Program-made: the position numbers and the translations under genes
Origin: Candidatus Rifleibacteriota bacterium
Lineage (GTDB): Bacteria > Muiribacteriota > Ozemobacteria > Ozemobacterales > Ozemobacteraceae
Direction of reading: 5' to 3'
DNA length: 64,000 nucleotides
Assembly: GCA_012517355.1 (NCBI GenBank)
Contig: JAAYVD010000160.1
Span: 46,650 to 110,649 of the forward strand
Notes under the pieces: generated by a model
What the model was told of the DNA's origin: nothing
Database searches by the model: none
What the model saw: only the letters and a program-made list of their open reading frames with translations
Shown here: positions 52,601 through 61,971 of the stretch, piece by piece
Layout: every line of letters begins with the position of its first letter
Numbering within the stretch: position 1 is the first letter of the stretch

Positions 52601-52629
52601 TTGAGTCGCCGGCGGGTTTCGATTAGGAT
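52601..52629 (+). promoter_or_regulatory. Sigma-70-type promoter giving a near-leaderless ABC transcript
   Basis: TTGAGT is followed after 17 bp by TAGGAT. Only 11 bp separate TAGGAT from the ATG at 52641, so the 5' leader would be about 4 nt. No ribosome site precedes the ATG, consistent with that. Confidence 0.55.
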
Positions 52630-52640
52630 GGGCCGGCAGC

Positions 52641-53549
52641 ATGCTGGCCATCGAAACGGAACACCTGACCAAGTCCTACGACGGGACGACCCGGGCGCTC
52701 GACGACCTGACCCTGCAGATCCCCGAGGGGGCGGTCTTCGCCCTGCTGGGGCCGAACGGGTCCGGCAAGACCACTTCGGTGCGGCTGCTCAACGGCATGC
52801 TGACCCCCACGGCCGGCCGGGCCACGTTGTTCGGCCTCCCCGCCTGGGAGGACGTGCCGCGGGTCCATGCCCTGTGCGGCGTGATGACCGAGACGGCCCA
52901 CCCATACGAGCCGCTGACCGCCGACGAGAACCTGGCCTTTTTCGGCCGGCTGCACGGGCTGGACGACGCCGAGATCCGGAACCGGGCCGACCGCTGGCTG
53001 GGCTTCTTCTCCCTGGCCGGCGACCGGCACCGGCCGGTGAAGACCTTCTCGACCGGCATGCGCAAGCGGCTGCTGCTGGCCATCGCCGTGCTGCACGCCC
53101 CGCGGCTGCTGTTCCTCGACGAGCCGACCTCCGGCCTCGATCCCGAGGCGGCCCACGCCGTCAACTCGCTGATCCGGCGGCTGGCGACCGAGGAGCGGGT
53201 CACCACCTTCCTGTGCACCCACCAGCTGCGCTACGCCGAGGACATCTGCGACCTGTTCGGGTTCATCGCCCACGGCCGGCTGCTGGCCAGCGGCACGCTG
53301 CGGGAGCTGCAGACCCGCTGCCGGGATGCCCTGACCCTCGAGGTGCGCGGGACGGGGTTTCCCCCGGATCGGGCCACCCAGGTGGGGGCGGACGGAGTGC
53401 TGCGGGTGCCGGTGACGGGCGACGACGAGGCGGGTGGGCTGCTGGCCGGGCTGCACGCCGCCGGGGCGACCGTCTTCGAGGCGCGCCAGGTTCGGATGAA
53501 CCTCGAGGACCTCTACTTCGCGGTCCAGAAGGAGAGCCGGCATGGGTAG
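52641..53549 (+). CDS. ABC-2-type exporter, ATP-binding subunit
   Basis: The 302-residue protein has Walker A LGPNGSGKTTS, the signature in FSTGMRKRLLLAIAVLHAP, Walker B LLFLDEPTSGLDPEA and the switch His in TFLCTHQLRYAED. A C-terminal regulatory extension of about 80 residues follows, as in NatA/CcmA-type subunits. It overlaps the permease gene by 8 bp. The pair exports an unknown substrate. The neighbouring pseudopilin operon suggests, without proof, an envelope role. Confidence 0.93.
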   Translation: MLAIETEHLTKSYDGTTRALDDLTLQIPEGAVFALLGPNGSGKTTSVRLLNGMLTPTAGRATLFGLPAWEDVPRVHALCGVMTETAHPYEPLTADENLAFFGRLHGLDDAEIRNRADRWLGFFSLAGDRHRPVKTFSTGMRKRLLLAIAVLHAPRLLFLDEPTSGLDPEAAHAVNSLIRRLATEERVTTFLCTHQLRYAEDICDLFGFIAHGRLLASGTLRELQTRCRDALTLEVRGTGFPPDRATQVGADGVLRVPVTGDDEAGGLLAGLHAAGATVFEARQVRMNLEDLYFAVQKESRHG

Positions 53550-54330
53550 GCAGATGTGGGCGATCCTGGTCAAGGACCTGAAAGCCATCCTGGCCAACCG
53601 GCAGGTCTGGCTGCCGATGATCATCCTGCCGTTGATCCTGAGCGTGTTCATGCCTTCCCTCTTCTTCGTCGGGCTGGCCAAGGGCACCCAGAAGCTGGGC
53701 CGCTTGGCCCCGATGCTGCGGGTGCTGCCGCCGGAACTGGTTTTCCAGGCCGATGTGCAGAAGATCTTCTACGTGGTGCTCAACTTCACCTTTCCCCCGC
53801 TGTTCCTGCTGATTCCGCTGATGACGGGCTCGATCATCGGGGCCAGCTGCCTGGTCGGGGAAAAGGAGCACGGGACGCTGGAGACCCTGCTCTACACCCC
53901 GGTCACGCTGCGCCAGCTGTTCTTCGGCAAGCTGCTGGCGACCTTCGTTCCCGCCTACCTGGTGACCCTGCTGTCGTTCGGGGTGTTCACGCTGGTGATC
54001 AACTGGAAGGGGGCGGTCTACCTGGGCGGCCTGACCTTCCCCAACGAGAAGTGGCTGATTTTGATCTTCTGCATCTCGCCGGCGGTGATCCTGTTCGGGT
54101 TGTCGGCGATGGTGATCATTTCGGCCTACGCTTCGACCTTTCAGGGGGCCCAGCAGCTGTCGGGGTTCGTGGTGCTGCCCTTCATGGCCCTGCTCATCGC
54201 CCAGGTCTCGGGGGCGTTCGCCCTGCAGACCTGGCACCTGGTGGCGGGAACCCCGCTGCTGCTGCTGCTCGACTGGCTGCTGATGAGCTTCTCCCTGCGC
54301 CGCCTGACCTACGAGCGGCTGCTCGAATAG
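53542..54330 (+). CDS. ABC-2-type exporter, membrane subunit
   Basis: The 262-residue protein has six membrane helices and the ABC-2 core motif EKEHGTLETLLYTPVTLRQLFFGKLLA, typical of NatB-like and CcmB-like permeases. A soluble loop of about 60 residues lies between the first two helices (LAKGTQKLGRLAPMLRVLPPELVFQ), with a possible coupling helix near residue 40. It starts inside the end of the ATPase gene. It forms the channel of the exporter. Confidence 0.92.
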   Translation: MGRQMWAILVKDLKAILANRQVWLPMIILPLILSVFMPSLFFVGLAKGTQKLGRLAPMLRVLPPELVFQADVQKIFYVVLNFTFPPLFLLIPLMTGSIIGASCLVGEKEHGTLETLLYTPVTLRQLFFGKLLATFVPAYLVTLLSFGVFTLVINWKGAVYLGGLTFPNEKWLILIFCISPAVILFGLSAMVIISAYASTFQGAQQLSGFVVLPFMALLIAQVSGAFALQTWHLVAGTPLLLLLDWLLMSFSLRRLTYERLLE

Positions 54331-54386
54331 GCGGTCGCGGCCGGCACCGCGCGGGAATCGGGGTGGCGGGACCCTGCCCGATCCGG

Positions 54387-54392
54387 TATAAT
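54387..54392 (+). promoter_or_regulatory. Consensus -10 box of the pseudopilin operon
   Basis: A perfect TATAAT lies 14 bp before the ATG at 54407. The -35 position 17 bp upstream reads TGGCGG and is poor. A leader of about 7 nt is expected. Confidence 0.5.
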
Positions 54393-54406
54393 GGGCCCGA
54401 AAGACG

Positions 54407-55000
54407 ATGATCGTGTCACACCGCCCGCCCCCAAGGACGACGGGGCCAGTCCGCCGGCGGGCCGCCCGGGTCGATGGGCGGCCCGGGCTCACGCTCACCG
54501 AGGTGATGGTGGTCGTGGTGGTCATGGCGTTCGTGGTCGCCGCGCTTCACAGCCTGATGCGTGGGTTCCTCACCCACGGGGCGAAGAACCTTTCCCAGAA
54601 GCTGCACCTGCAGATGGAGGCCCGGCGCGCGCTGCTCAACCTGTACCGCGAGATCCAGGAGGGTATCGAGATCCTGCTGCCGCAACCCGGGTTCACCCGG
54701 CCTTTCCTGGTGCTGCGCGACAACGTCAACAACATCCATTTCATCTACCTGAAGAAGGACAAAACCGCCAGCGAGCAGCAGAAGACGCCGATGTTCCGGC
54801 TCTACGGGGTGCAATACGACACGAGCACCAGCAAGGCCTCCGAGCCGCGGGAGATCCTGGCGAACGTCGAGGCGATGAACTTCACCGCGCACAGTTACAG
54901 CGATGTGGTGATCACCAGCACGTTGCGCGAGGGAAGGTCGGCCTTCTCGTTCGTCAACCAGGTCGGCCTGCAGAACGCCTTCGCCGAGGAGGGGATGTGA
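54407..55000 (+). CDS. Type II secretion/type IV pilus-like minor pseudopilin
   Basis: The 197-residue protein has a 27-residue basic leader ending in a prepilin peptidase site (RPG/LTLTEVMVVVVVMAF), with the Glu5 typical of pilins, then the hydrophobic helix and a coiled N-terminal alpha region (SQKLHLQMEARRALLNLYREIQEG). This resembles GspJ/PilW-type minor pseudopilins. It is processed and methylated by a prepilin peptidase encoded elsewhere. Its stop overlaps the next start by GTGA. It is the first gene of a three-gene operon that has no ATPase or secretin here. Confidence 0.85.
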   Translation: MIVSHRPPPRTTGPVRRRAARVDGRPGLTLTEVMVVVVVMAFVVAALHSLMRGFLTHGAKNLSQKLHLQMEARRALLNLYREIQEGIEILLPQPGFTRPFLVLRDNVNNIHFIYLKKDKTASEQQKTPMFRLYGVQYDTSTSKASEPREILANVEAMNFTAHSYSDVVITSTLREGRSAFSFVNQVGLQNAFAEEGM

Positions 55001-56028
55001 GCCGGAACCGCGGCCTGGCCCTGCCCATGGTGGTGGCGGTCACCCTCGTCATGTGCCTCGTCTTCTTCGGCCTGTGGAAGATGATGCGCGGGGTGGGAAC
55101 GCAGCTCGAATACTCCGATGCCCACGTGCGGGCCCTGGCCATCGCGGAGTCGGGCTACCACCTGCTGGTGACCCGGCTGACGGCCAAACCCTGGGAGGAA
55201 CGGTGGTTCGCCGCCGGTCCGGATGCCAGGCCCGGCCTCGAGATGGACGGAGGGACCTGGGACTACTTCATCCAGACCACGCCCGGCCAGGCGGAGACGG
55301 CCGACATCTGGATCCGGGCCTCGTACAAGAACTCGCGACGGCTGCATTTCTACCGGTTCAAGTACGAGGACCAGCTGTTCCGCACCCTGACCAACCCTGC
55401 CCCCACCTTCACCGGGTCCCTCGACGATTCCGGCGCGTCACCCCTCACCCCGACCGCCATCACCCCGTTCACCGAGCACATGAACACCCTCATTTCGCGG
55501 CGGGAGCAGAACCGGGTCAACATGAACCTCAAATGGCAGGCCCTCAGCCAGAACCTCAGGCCCAAGGAGATCCTGGCGCAGCTGGGCGCCTACGTCGGGG
55601 ATGACCTGCCCGAGAACGGGTTCTCGCGCAAACCCGGCGTCGACACCACCGTCCCGACCGTGCCCGGGCGGCTTCCCGTCAAGGTCAAGGCCTTCCTCGA
55701 CCAGATGGAGCCCCCCGAGACCCTCGTGGCCTGGTTCCGCGACTCCATCCTGCTGCCGCCGGCCTACGTGTCGGGGACGGTCATGCCGCTGATCGAGCAG
55801 ATCCAGAAGACCATCACCCAGTTGTTCCGGAAGGAGAAATACCGGGTCGCCGAAATGATCTATCGCGACTTCCTGAATTACGTGTTCGGCATCAAGGTGG
55901 GCATCGACCTGGCCGAACTGGAAAGGGAGCTGACCTTCTACCGGGAACTCTCCGATGTGGCCATGAACTACTCCGGCAAGGAACTGGACAAACAATACCA
56001 ACTGCTCAAGGAAAAGTATGGGAAGTGA
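54997..56028 (+). CDS. Pseudopilin-operon protein with N-terminal membrane helix (PilX/GspK-like)
   Basis: The 343-residue protein starts at a GTG inside the stop of the preceding gene, behind GAGGAGG. Its N-terminus (SRNRGLALPMVVAVTLVMCLVFFGLWKMMRG) looks like the prepilin-type helix of PilX or GspK, in which the Glu5 is often missing as here, and AHVRALAIAESGYHLLVTRL follows as in GspK/PilX proteins. The remaining 230 residues have no recognised fold. It overlaps the third gene by 11 bp. Likely role: tip complex of a type II secretion-like or pilus-like fibre. Confidence 0.75.
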   Translation: MSRNRGLALPMVVAVTLVMCLVFFGLWKMMRGVGTQLEYSDAHVRALAIAESGYHLLVTRLTAKPWEERWFAAGPDARPGLEMDGGTWDYFIQTTPGQAETADIWIRASYKNSRRLHFYRFKYEDQLFRTLTNPAPTFTGSLDDSGASPLTPTAITPFTEHMNTLISRREQNRVNMNLKWQALSQNLRPKEILAQLGAYVGDDLPENGFSRKPGVDTTVPTVPGRLPVKVKAFLDQMEPPETLVAWFRDSILLPPAYVSGTVMPLIEQIQKTITQLFRKEKYRVAEMIYRDFLNYVFGIKVGIDLAELERELTFYRELSDVAMNYSGKELDKQYQLLKEKYGK

Positions 56029-57496
56029 GCGGATGCCGGGTCGCCGGGCCGGCCTCACCCTGACCGAGGTGCTGATCGCCCTGTTCCTGCTGACGATCGC
56101 CTTCACCACCGCCCTGACCGTCTTCCGCAGCGCCACCCTCGAGTCGTCGTTCTCCTCGGAGCACTACACCGCCATGTTCCTGGCCCAGAAGATCATCGAG
56201 GACGCCGGCGCGGAGATCCGGCACAACCCGCATGCCTTCAGCGAGTTCATCGCCCGCGGGGAGGGGGTTCCGGAAGCGGTGAACGGGGGCGGCTCGCGGT
56301 TCTTCCGGTTGCTCGACAACACCCAGAACTTCGGCTACCTGAGCGAGACCGACGACGAGCCGATCAACGAGGGACCCCTGTTCGACCAGCTGAAGGGCTT
56401 CACCGCCCAGGTCTCGACCCGGTTCGAAGAGGACCCCGTCACCGGCGAGGCCCATTCCGACCTGGTCAGGATCACCGCCACCATCCGCTGGACCGCCCGG
56501 GACGGGGCGGCCCGGGAATACCGCCTGTCGCAGTTGTTCCACGGGATTCCCGACGAATCGTACCGGCAGCCCCTCGCGATCGACTTGTCCGCCTCCCAGC
56601 AGGCGACCCTCGACCTCCAGGCGAAGGCCTACGTCGCCGACCTGCTCGGTCTGGGCGGCAAATCCTTCGATGACCTGCTGAAAGTCTACTCCCAGGCCGA
56701 CCCCGTGGTGCTGATGAACCTCGGCCGGATGGGGTATCTGTTCAATCTCGGCGAACAGATCGAGGTCGAATGCAAGAAAGAGATCGACGATCTGGAGAAG
56801 CTCCGCGACGAGATCAGGGACAAGACCGACCTGGTGAACCGTTTGCGCTACACCGACCTGCAGCGCAAGATCGCCGCCCTCTACGAACGGAAGGCGGTGC
56901 GGCAGATCGCTTCGCTGCTGCTGGTGCGCAAGCCGGTCGAGGAGATGATCGCCGCCCTCGAAGCCGATCCCCCCAAAGCGCCGACGGCCACCTCCCTGAC
57001 CCTGACCACCCTGCTCGAGCAAGAGAAGTATCTCAGGAAGATCCATGCCACGGCGGACAAGGTGTTCATGACGATCCGGTTCATCCCCATGTCCCTCAGT
57101 TCGGCCGAGAGCATCTACCTCACCCTGGTCAATCCCCCGTACCGTGATCTGATCCCCAACGGGCTCGAGCACCTGTATTTCCGCAAGGCGCTCGACATCC
57201 AGAAGATCGGGGTGTTGCGCCGCCTGGACGACGCCGGTGCCAATGCGCTGTTGCTTCAGTTGCGGACGAACATCGGCCTCTTCAAGGACTACTTCGCCGG
57301 GCGGTTCCCTCATTTCCTCGCCTTTCTCGACAAGGAACGCGAGTACACCGGGTCGTTGCCAATGCTTCGCGAACAGTACAGGTCGATGTACGAGGTCTTC
57401 GTGGCCATCGACACCATCGACGAGATGGTCAACCGGGTCAAGGAACTGATGCCCATTCCCAAGAAAGGAAAGGGCAAGGGCAAAGACGAGGATTGA
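56018..57496 (+). CDS. Prepilin-like protein with large C-terminal domain
   Basis: The 492-residue protein has a short basic leader and a prepilin cleavage motif (RAG/LTLTEVLIALFLLTIAFTTALTVF) with Glu5 present. It is far larger than pseudopilins of 150-250 residues. The extra part, from about residue 190, is helical and charged (EQIEVECKKEIDDLEKLRDEIRDKTDLVNRLRY in pieces; EKYLRKIHATADKVFM) and ends in a Lys-rich tail (KKGKGKGKDED). The long C-terminus may project from the fibre tip or bind a cargo. It is third in the operon; ATG 56033 is an alternative start. Confidence 0.8.
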   Translation: MGSERMPGRRAGLTLTEVLIALFLLTIAFTTALTVFRSATLESSFSSEHYTAMFLAQKIIEDAGAEIRHNPHAFSEFIARGEGVPEAVNGGGSRFFRLLDNTQNFGYLSETDDEPINEGPLFDQLKGFTAQVSTRFEEDPVTGEAHSDLVRITATIRWTARDGAAREYRLSQLFHGIPDESYRQPLAIDLSASQQATLDLQAKAYVADLLGLGGKSFDDLLKVYSQADPVVLMNLGRMGYLFNLGEQIEVECKKEIDDLEKLRDEIRDKTDLVNRLRYTDLQRKIAALYERKAVRQIASLLLVRKPVEEMIAALEADPPKAPTATSLTLTTLLEQEKYLRKIHATADKVFMTIRFIPMSLSSAESIYLTLVNPPYRDLIPNGLEHLYFRKALDIQKIGVLRRLDDAGANALLLQLRTNIGLFKDYFAGRFPHFLAFLDKEREYTGSLPMLREQYRSMYEVFVAIDTIDEMVNRVKELMPIPKKGKGKGKDED

Positions 57497-57533
57497 CGGG
57501 GACCCAGCCACCCGGCTCCCGTTCCGGCCACCC

Positions 57534-60287
57534 ATGACCAGCCAGACCGATCCCCCCTGCCCCCCGCCACCGGCTGGGCCGGAGCCTTCCCTGGCTGGGC
57601 CTCCCGCCGGCGGATCGGCCGTCCCCGTCAAGGTCGCGGTGCGCGACCTGGTGGAGTTTGTCCTGCAGAGCGGGGATCTGCGGTCGACCTTTTTGGGGCC
57701 GGGGCGGGCCCTGGCGGGAACCAAGGGCCACCAGCGCATCCAGAAGGGGCGGCCGGCGACCTACGAGGCCGAGGTGCGGGTCGCCTGGCTGCACCAGACG
57801 CCTGACCTGACGCTCGAGATCGGCGGCCGGATCGACGGTGTCTGGCGCGAGCCCGACGGGGTCACCCTCGACGAGATCAAGACGACCACCCGGCCGCTGG
57901 CCACGATCACACGGGAGAGCGAGCCCGTCCACTGGGGGCAGGCCAAGGTGTACGCCTTCATCTGGGCGGCCCAGAACGGGCTCGAGCGGATCGGCGTGCA
58001 ACTGACCTACCTGCACCTCGACACGCTCGAGGTGCTCGAATGGAGGGAGACCTTCGCCCGTGAAGACCTGGAGCGGTTCTTCCACGACCTGGTGACCGAC
58101 TACCTGGCCTGGGCGCGCACCATCCGCGACTGGCAGCGGGTGCGCGACGCCTCGATCGCCGGCCTGGCCTTCCCCTTCGCCCGCTACCGAGAGGGCCAGC
58201 GGTCGCTGGCGGTCGCCGTCTGGCGGGCCCTGGCCGACGGCCGGCGGTTGTTCGCCCAGGCGCCGACCGGCACCGGCAAGACGGTGGCCACCCTGTTCCC
58301 GGCCCTGAAAGCGCTGGGGGCCGGCACCGTGGCGAAGATCTTCTACCTGACGGCCAAGACGGTGGGCCGCGGGGTGGCCGAGGCGACGCTGGCCGGGCTG
58401 GCCGAAGGCGGCCTGCGGTGCAAGGTGCTCACCCTGACCGCCAAGGAGAAGATCTGCTTCCTGCCGAAGCCCGACTGCCGGCCGGAGGCCTGCGAACACG
58501 CGCGGGGGCATTTCGACCGGGTGCGGCCGGCCCTGCAGGAGATCTTCCGGCGCGACCGGCTGGACCGGGCGGCGGTCGAGGAGGTGGCCCGGGCGTTCCG
58601 GGTCTGCCCGTTCGAGTTTTCCCTGTTCGTCTCGCTGTGGGCCGACGTGATCATCGGCGATTACAACTACGCCTTCGACCCGCGGGTCTACCTGCGGCGG
58701 TTCTTCGAGCCGCCCGCCGCGCCCTACGCGTTCCTGGTCGACGAGGCGCACAACCTGCCCGACCGGGCCCGCGAGATGTTCTCGGCAGAGCTTCGGCGGG
58801 AGGCGTTCGCCGAGGCGCGGCGGCAGGTGAAGGAGGCGCATCCCGCGGTGGCGCGGGCGATCGGGAAGGTCACGCCGTTCTTCCGGCGGGCGGCGAAGGC
58901 CATGGACGAACCGGACGGGGCGATGACCGGCCGCGCCCTTTCCGGGCCTCGCCAGGGGGCGGCGCGGGAAGATCCGGCCCGGCCGGGCGGGCCCGGGGAG
59001 CCGTCTTCGGACCCGCTCCGGCCGGGCGGCGAGCGTGTGGTGTTCCGGGGATCGGGGCGGGCGACGCCCTCCCTGTTCCCGGAAGGCGACGAGGGTGGGG
59101 AAGGCGGTGGTCCGGCGGACGAGGACGCCGTTGACGGGAGGGGACGGCAGGAGGCCGTTGGCCGGGGAAGCCCGGCAGAACCAGCGGTGGTGCCCCCCCG
59201 GATCGTGCGGTCGAGGGATGGGGAGGCCGCCCTGGTCGGCGCGGCGGTGCCCGAGGAGTTCGTCGGGGCCTGCCGCCGGTTCCTGAAGGCGGTCGAGCCC
59301 TGCCTGGCCGCGGATCCGGCCTCCCCGCACCGCGAGACACTGCTCGACCTCTACTTCCAGGTCACCGCGTTCGTGCGGGTGGCCGAGACCTTCGACGGGA
59401 ACTTCGTCTGCTACTGGGAACCGGCCGGCCGCGACCTGCGGGTCAGGCTGTTCTGCCTCGACCCGTCGGCCCTGCTGCGGGAAGCGCTGCAGCGGGCCCG
59501 CGGCACCGTCTTCTTCTCGGCCACGCTGCTGCCGATGCGCTACTTCTTCCGCCTGCTGGGCGGGGGCCCGCAGGACCGCGTGCTGCGCCTGACCTCGCCC
59601 TTCGATCCCGCGCGGCTCGCCGTGCTCGTGCTGCCGGGCATCCGGACGGAGTTTCGGTGCCGCGACCGGAGCCTCGAGGCGGTGGCGGACGTCATCCATC
59701 GGACGGTGGCGGCGCGGCCCGGGAACTACCTTGTCTACTTCCCCTCCTACCGGTACCTGGCGGCGGTGCGCGAGGTCTTCGCGGCCAGACACCCCGAGTG
59801 GCCGGTTCTCGAACAGACCACCGGCATGGCCGAGGAGGCGCGGGACCGCTTCCTGGCGGCGTTCGCGGGGGACAACCCGGCCCCATTGGTCGGGTTCGCG
59901 GTCATGGGGGGCATCTTCGGGGAAGGCATCGACCTGCGCGGGGAGCGGCTGATCGGCGCGATCGTGGTCGGGGTCGGCCTGCCGCAGATCTGCCTCGAGC
60001 GAGAGTTGATCCGGGAGGCGTTCGAGACCAAGGCGGGGTGCGGGTTCGAGTTCGCCTACCGGTATCCGGGGCTGAACCGCGTGATGCAGGCGGCGGGCCG
60101 GGTCATCCGGACCGAGGAGGACCGCGGCGTGGTGCTGCTGCTCGACGAGCGGTTCCGTTCCCCGGCCTACCGGTCGCTGTTCCCGCCCGAGTGGGCGCAG
60201 GCCCGCACGGTCGCCTCCCCCGCGGCCCTCGACCCGGAACTGGCGGCCTTCTGGAGCCTCAGGAGTTCTGCCAGCCGACCTGGATGA
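57534..60287 (+). CDS. PD-(D/E)XK nuclease fused to XPD/DinG-like Fe-S helicase
   Basis: The 917-residue protein begins with a RecB/Cas4-type nuclease domain (residues 25-190): GGRIDGV...VTLDEIKTT supplies D and ExK, and GQAKVYAF the QxxxY motif. A superfamily 2 helicase follows: Walker A QAPTGTGKTVA, four Cys for an Fe-S cluster (CFLPKPDC, ACEHA, RVCPFEF), the DEAH box LVDEAHNL, and C-terminal FFSATLLPM and GVGLPQICLERE. A 100-residue Gly/Pro-rich insertion splits the helicase near residue 460. It ends overlapping the FAN1-like gene tail to tail. It probably unwinds and trims DNA during repair. Confidence 0.88.
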   Translation: MTSQTDPPCPPPPAGPEPSLAGPPAGGSAVPVKVAVRDLVEFVLQSGDLRSTFLGPGRALAGTKGHQRIQKGRPATYEAEVRVAWLHQTPDLTLEIGGRIDGVWREPDGVTLDEIKTTTRPLATITRESEPVHWGQAKVYAFIWAAQNGLERIGVQLTYLHLDTLEVLEWRETFAREDLERFFHDLVTDYLAWARTIRDWQRVRDASIAGLAFPFARYREGQRSLAVAVWRALADGRRLFAQAPTGTGKTVATLFPALKALGAGTVAKIFYLTAKTVGRGVAEATLAGLAEGGLRCKVLTLTAKEKICFLPKPDCRPEACEHARGHFDRVRPALQEIFRRDRLDRAAVEEVARAFRVCPFEFSLFVSLWADVIIGDYNYAFDPRVYLRRFFEPPAAPYAFLVDEAHNLPDRAREMFSAELRREAFAEARRQVKEAHPAVARAIGKVTPFFRRAAKAMDEPDGAMTGRALSGPRQGAAREDPARPGGPGEPSSDPLRPGGERVVFRGSGRATPSLFPEGDEGGEGGGPADEDAVDGRGRQEAVGRGSPAEPAVVPPRIVRSRDGEAALVGAAVPEEFVGACRRFLKAVEPCLAADPASPHRETLLDLYFQVTAFVRVAETFDGNFVCYWEPAGRDLRVRLFCLDPSALLREALQRARGTVFFSATLLPMRYFFRLLGGGPQDRVLRLTSPFDPARLAVLVLPGIRTEFRCRDRSLEAVADVIHRTVAARPGNYLVYFPSYRYLAAVREVFAARHPEWPVLEQTTGMAEEARDRFLAAFAGDNPAPLVGFAVMGGIFGEGIDLRGERLIGAIVVGVGLPQICLERELIREAFETKAGCGFEFAYRYPGLNRVMQAAGRVIRTEEDRGVVLLLDERFRSPAYRSLFPPEWAQARTVASPAALDPELAAFWSLRSSASRPG

Positions 60288-61938
60288 CGCGGGCGGGGAT
60301 GCCGTGGCGGGCGAAGAACCTGAGCCAGCTGCGCTGGTTGGGCTGGACCTTGTCGCCGGGGCTCTTCACCTCGGCCAGCAGGTAGCCGGGCGGCTCGGGA
60401 ACGAACAGGAACAGGTCGGGAAAGCCGGTCCTGAACCCGCCCGGATTGCGGCTCAGGCGGTCGCAGACGGCGGCGAGGTGGGCGGCCGGCAGGACGTCCA
60501 GCACCCGTTCGAGGGTCTCGCGGGGAATGGCGTCCCAGGCGACCAGGGCGTTGGCGAGGCCGGCCTTCCGTTCGTGGATCGTCAGCAGCCGCCGGCGCCA
60601 CCCATCGTCCCCGGTCAGGGCGGCGAGGCATGCCTGTACCGCGCTTTCGCGGGCCGGCCGGAATTCCGGGGAGAACAGGTCGGCGGGCCCGTACTGGAAC
60701 GGGTGGCCGAAGGCGCGAGGGATGGGCAGGAAGATCACCTCCCAGCAGACCAGGCCAAACAGGCTGGTCCAGAAGCGGTTCTCGGCCTCGAAGCCCGGGC
60801 GGCCGGCGGCGGTCAGGGCGTCGAGCACCCGGGCCTCGATGCGCCGGTCGGGGTCGGGCCCGGGAAGAAGAAGGCGTTCGACGGGAGGGATGGACAACCG
60901 GCGGGCGGGGGAAGTGGGGCTCAGGCGCGCCACCAGGGACTCGGCGACCTCCTCCTCGGCCGGGTCGCGCGGGGCGGCGAGAATCCCCCGGGCCAAGGCC
61001 AGCGCCTCGGGGACGGCCCCTTGCCGGGCCAGGAGCCTGGCCCGGCGGTCGCGGGCGGGGTGGGTTTCGGGGTCGGCATACAGCTCCAGCGCGCGGGCGG
61101 GGTTGCCCCGCCGCTCCCAGAAGCGGGCCGCCGCCTCCAGGAACCGGCGCCGCGAGCGCACCAGCAGCGGGTGCCCGCCGGCCGGCGGCAGGTGGGCGGT
61201 CAGGCGTTCGACGTCCGCCGGGGCCTCTTCCGGCCGGCTTTCGGCGAGAACCACCGCGAGCTCGTCCCGCAGGTCGCGCAGGAGGAGGGCGTGGTCGATC
61301 TCCTCCCGGCGGGTGAACAGGCGGTGCGAGGAGAGCAGGGGATAGGTCTCGAACCGGACCTTGCCCAGGTCGCTGAGGACGAAAGCGGTGAGGTCGGCCC
61401 CGGTGGTGCCGAAGAACAACAGCCGGAACACCCGCAGCAGGTCGGATCCCAGCGGGACATACCACCGGAACCGTCGTTCCATCGCCTGCTGCAGGGTGGG
61501 TGTCGCGAATCCGCCGAGAACCGCCTGGGTCAGTCCGGCCTTGCGGGTTCCGGTGGGCAGGGGAAGCCCCGCCTGCCGGGCCAGGTCGCGCAGTTCGGCG
61601 GCGGTGAGCAAAGCCACCGCCCCCGGCAGGTGGACGGCGTCGTCGATCGACAGGAAGCCGTGGTCGGCCAGCTCGGCGGCCCTGGCCGGCAGATCGGGGA
61701 TTTCAGGGTAGGCCAGGCGGTCGGCGCGGAACACCGGGCCCTGCCGTGACACGAGCCGGACGAACAGCCTCCGGGCTCCGACCGGCAGTTCCCGGAACCC
61801 GGTGATGAAACCGGTCTCGGCGGGGGTCAGGAGGTCGGCGTAGCGCCCCTCGACGGCGTCCAGCAGGGTCTGGAAGTGCTCCAGGTAGTAGCCGGTCGGC
61901 AGGGTTGCGGGAAAGGCGGTCAGGGAGGTGGGATCGAT
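60259..61938 (-). CDS. FAN1-like VRR-NUC structure-specific nuclease
   Basis: The C-terminus has the VRR-NUC active site: GFPDLFLF, then LLAEVKSPGDKVQPNQRSWL, the D...ExK...Q pattern of FAN1. The middle has the TPR-like and SAP-type helices of bacterial FAN1. The first ATG, GTG or TTG is the GTG at 61752 (497 residues). However, the frame upstream keeps FAN1-like sequence (TGYYLEHFQTLLDAVEGRYADLLTP in pieces; GARRLFVRLVSRQGP), reaching an ATC at 61938 behind GAGGGG for 559 residues, the usual family size. FAN1 cuts 5' flaps and interstrand cross-links. Confidence 0.85.
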   Translation of the reverse strand: MDPTSLTAFPATLPTGYYLEHFQTLLDAVEGRYADLLTPAETGFITGFRELPVGARRLFVRLVSRQGPVFRADRLAYPEIPDLPARAAELADHGFLSIDDAVHLPGAVALLTAAELRDLARQAGLPLPTGTRKAGLTQAVLGGFATPTLQQAMERRFRWYVPLGSDLLRVFRLLFFGTTGADLTAFVLSDLGKVRFETYPLLSSHRLFTRREEIDHALLLRDLRDELAVVLAESRPEEAPADVERLTAHLPPAGGHPLLVRSRRRFLEAAARFWERRGNPARALELYADPETHPARDRRARLLARQGAVPEALALARGILAAPRDPAEEEVAESLVARLSPTSPARRLSIPPVERLLLPGPDPDRRIEARVLDALTAAGRPGFEAENRFWTSLFGLVCWEVIFLPIPRAFGHPFQYGPADLFSPEFRPARESAVQACLAALTGDDGWRRRLLTIHERKAGLANALVAWDAIPRETLERVLDVLPAAHLAAVCDRLSRNPGGFRTGFPDLFLFVPEPPGYLLAEVKSPGDKVQPNQRSWLRFFARHGIPARVIQVGWQNS

Positions 61939-61971
61939 GGTCTGCCCCTCGTCGGTGATGGACTGGGCGGG

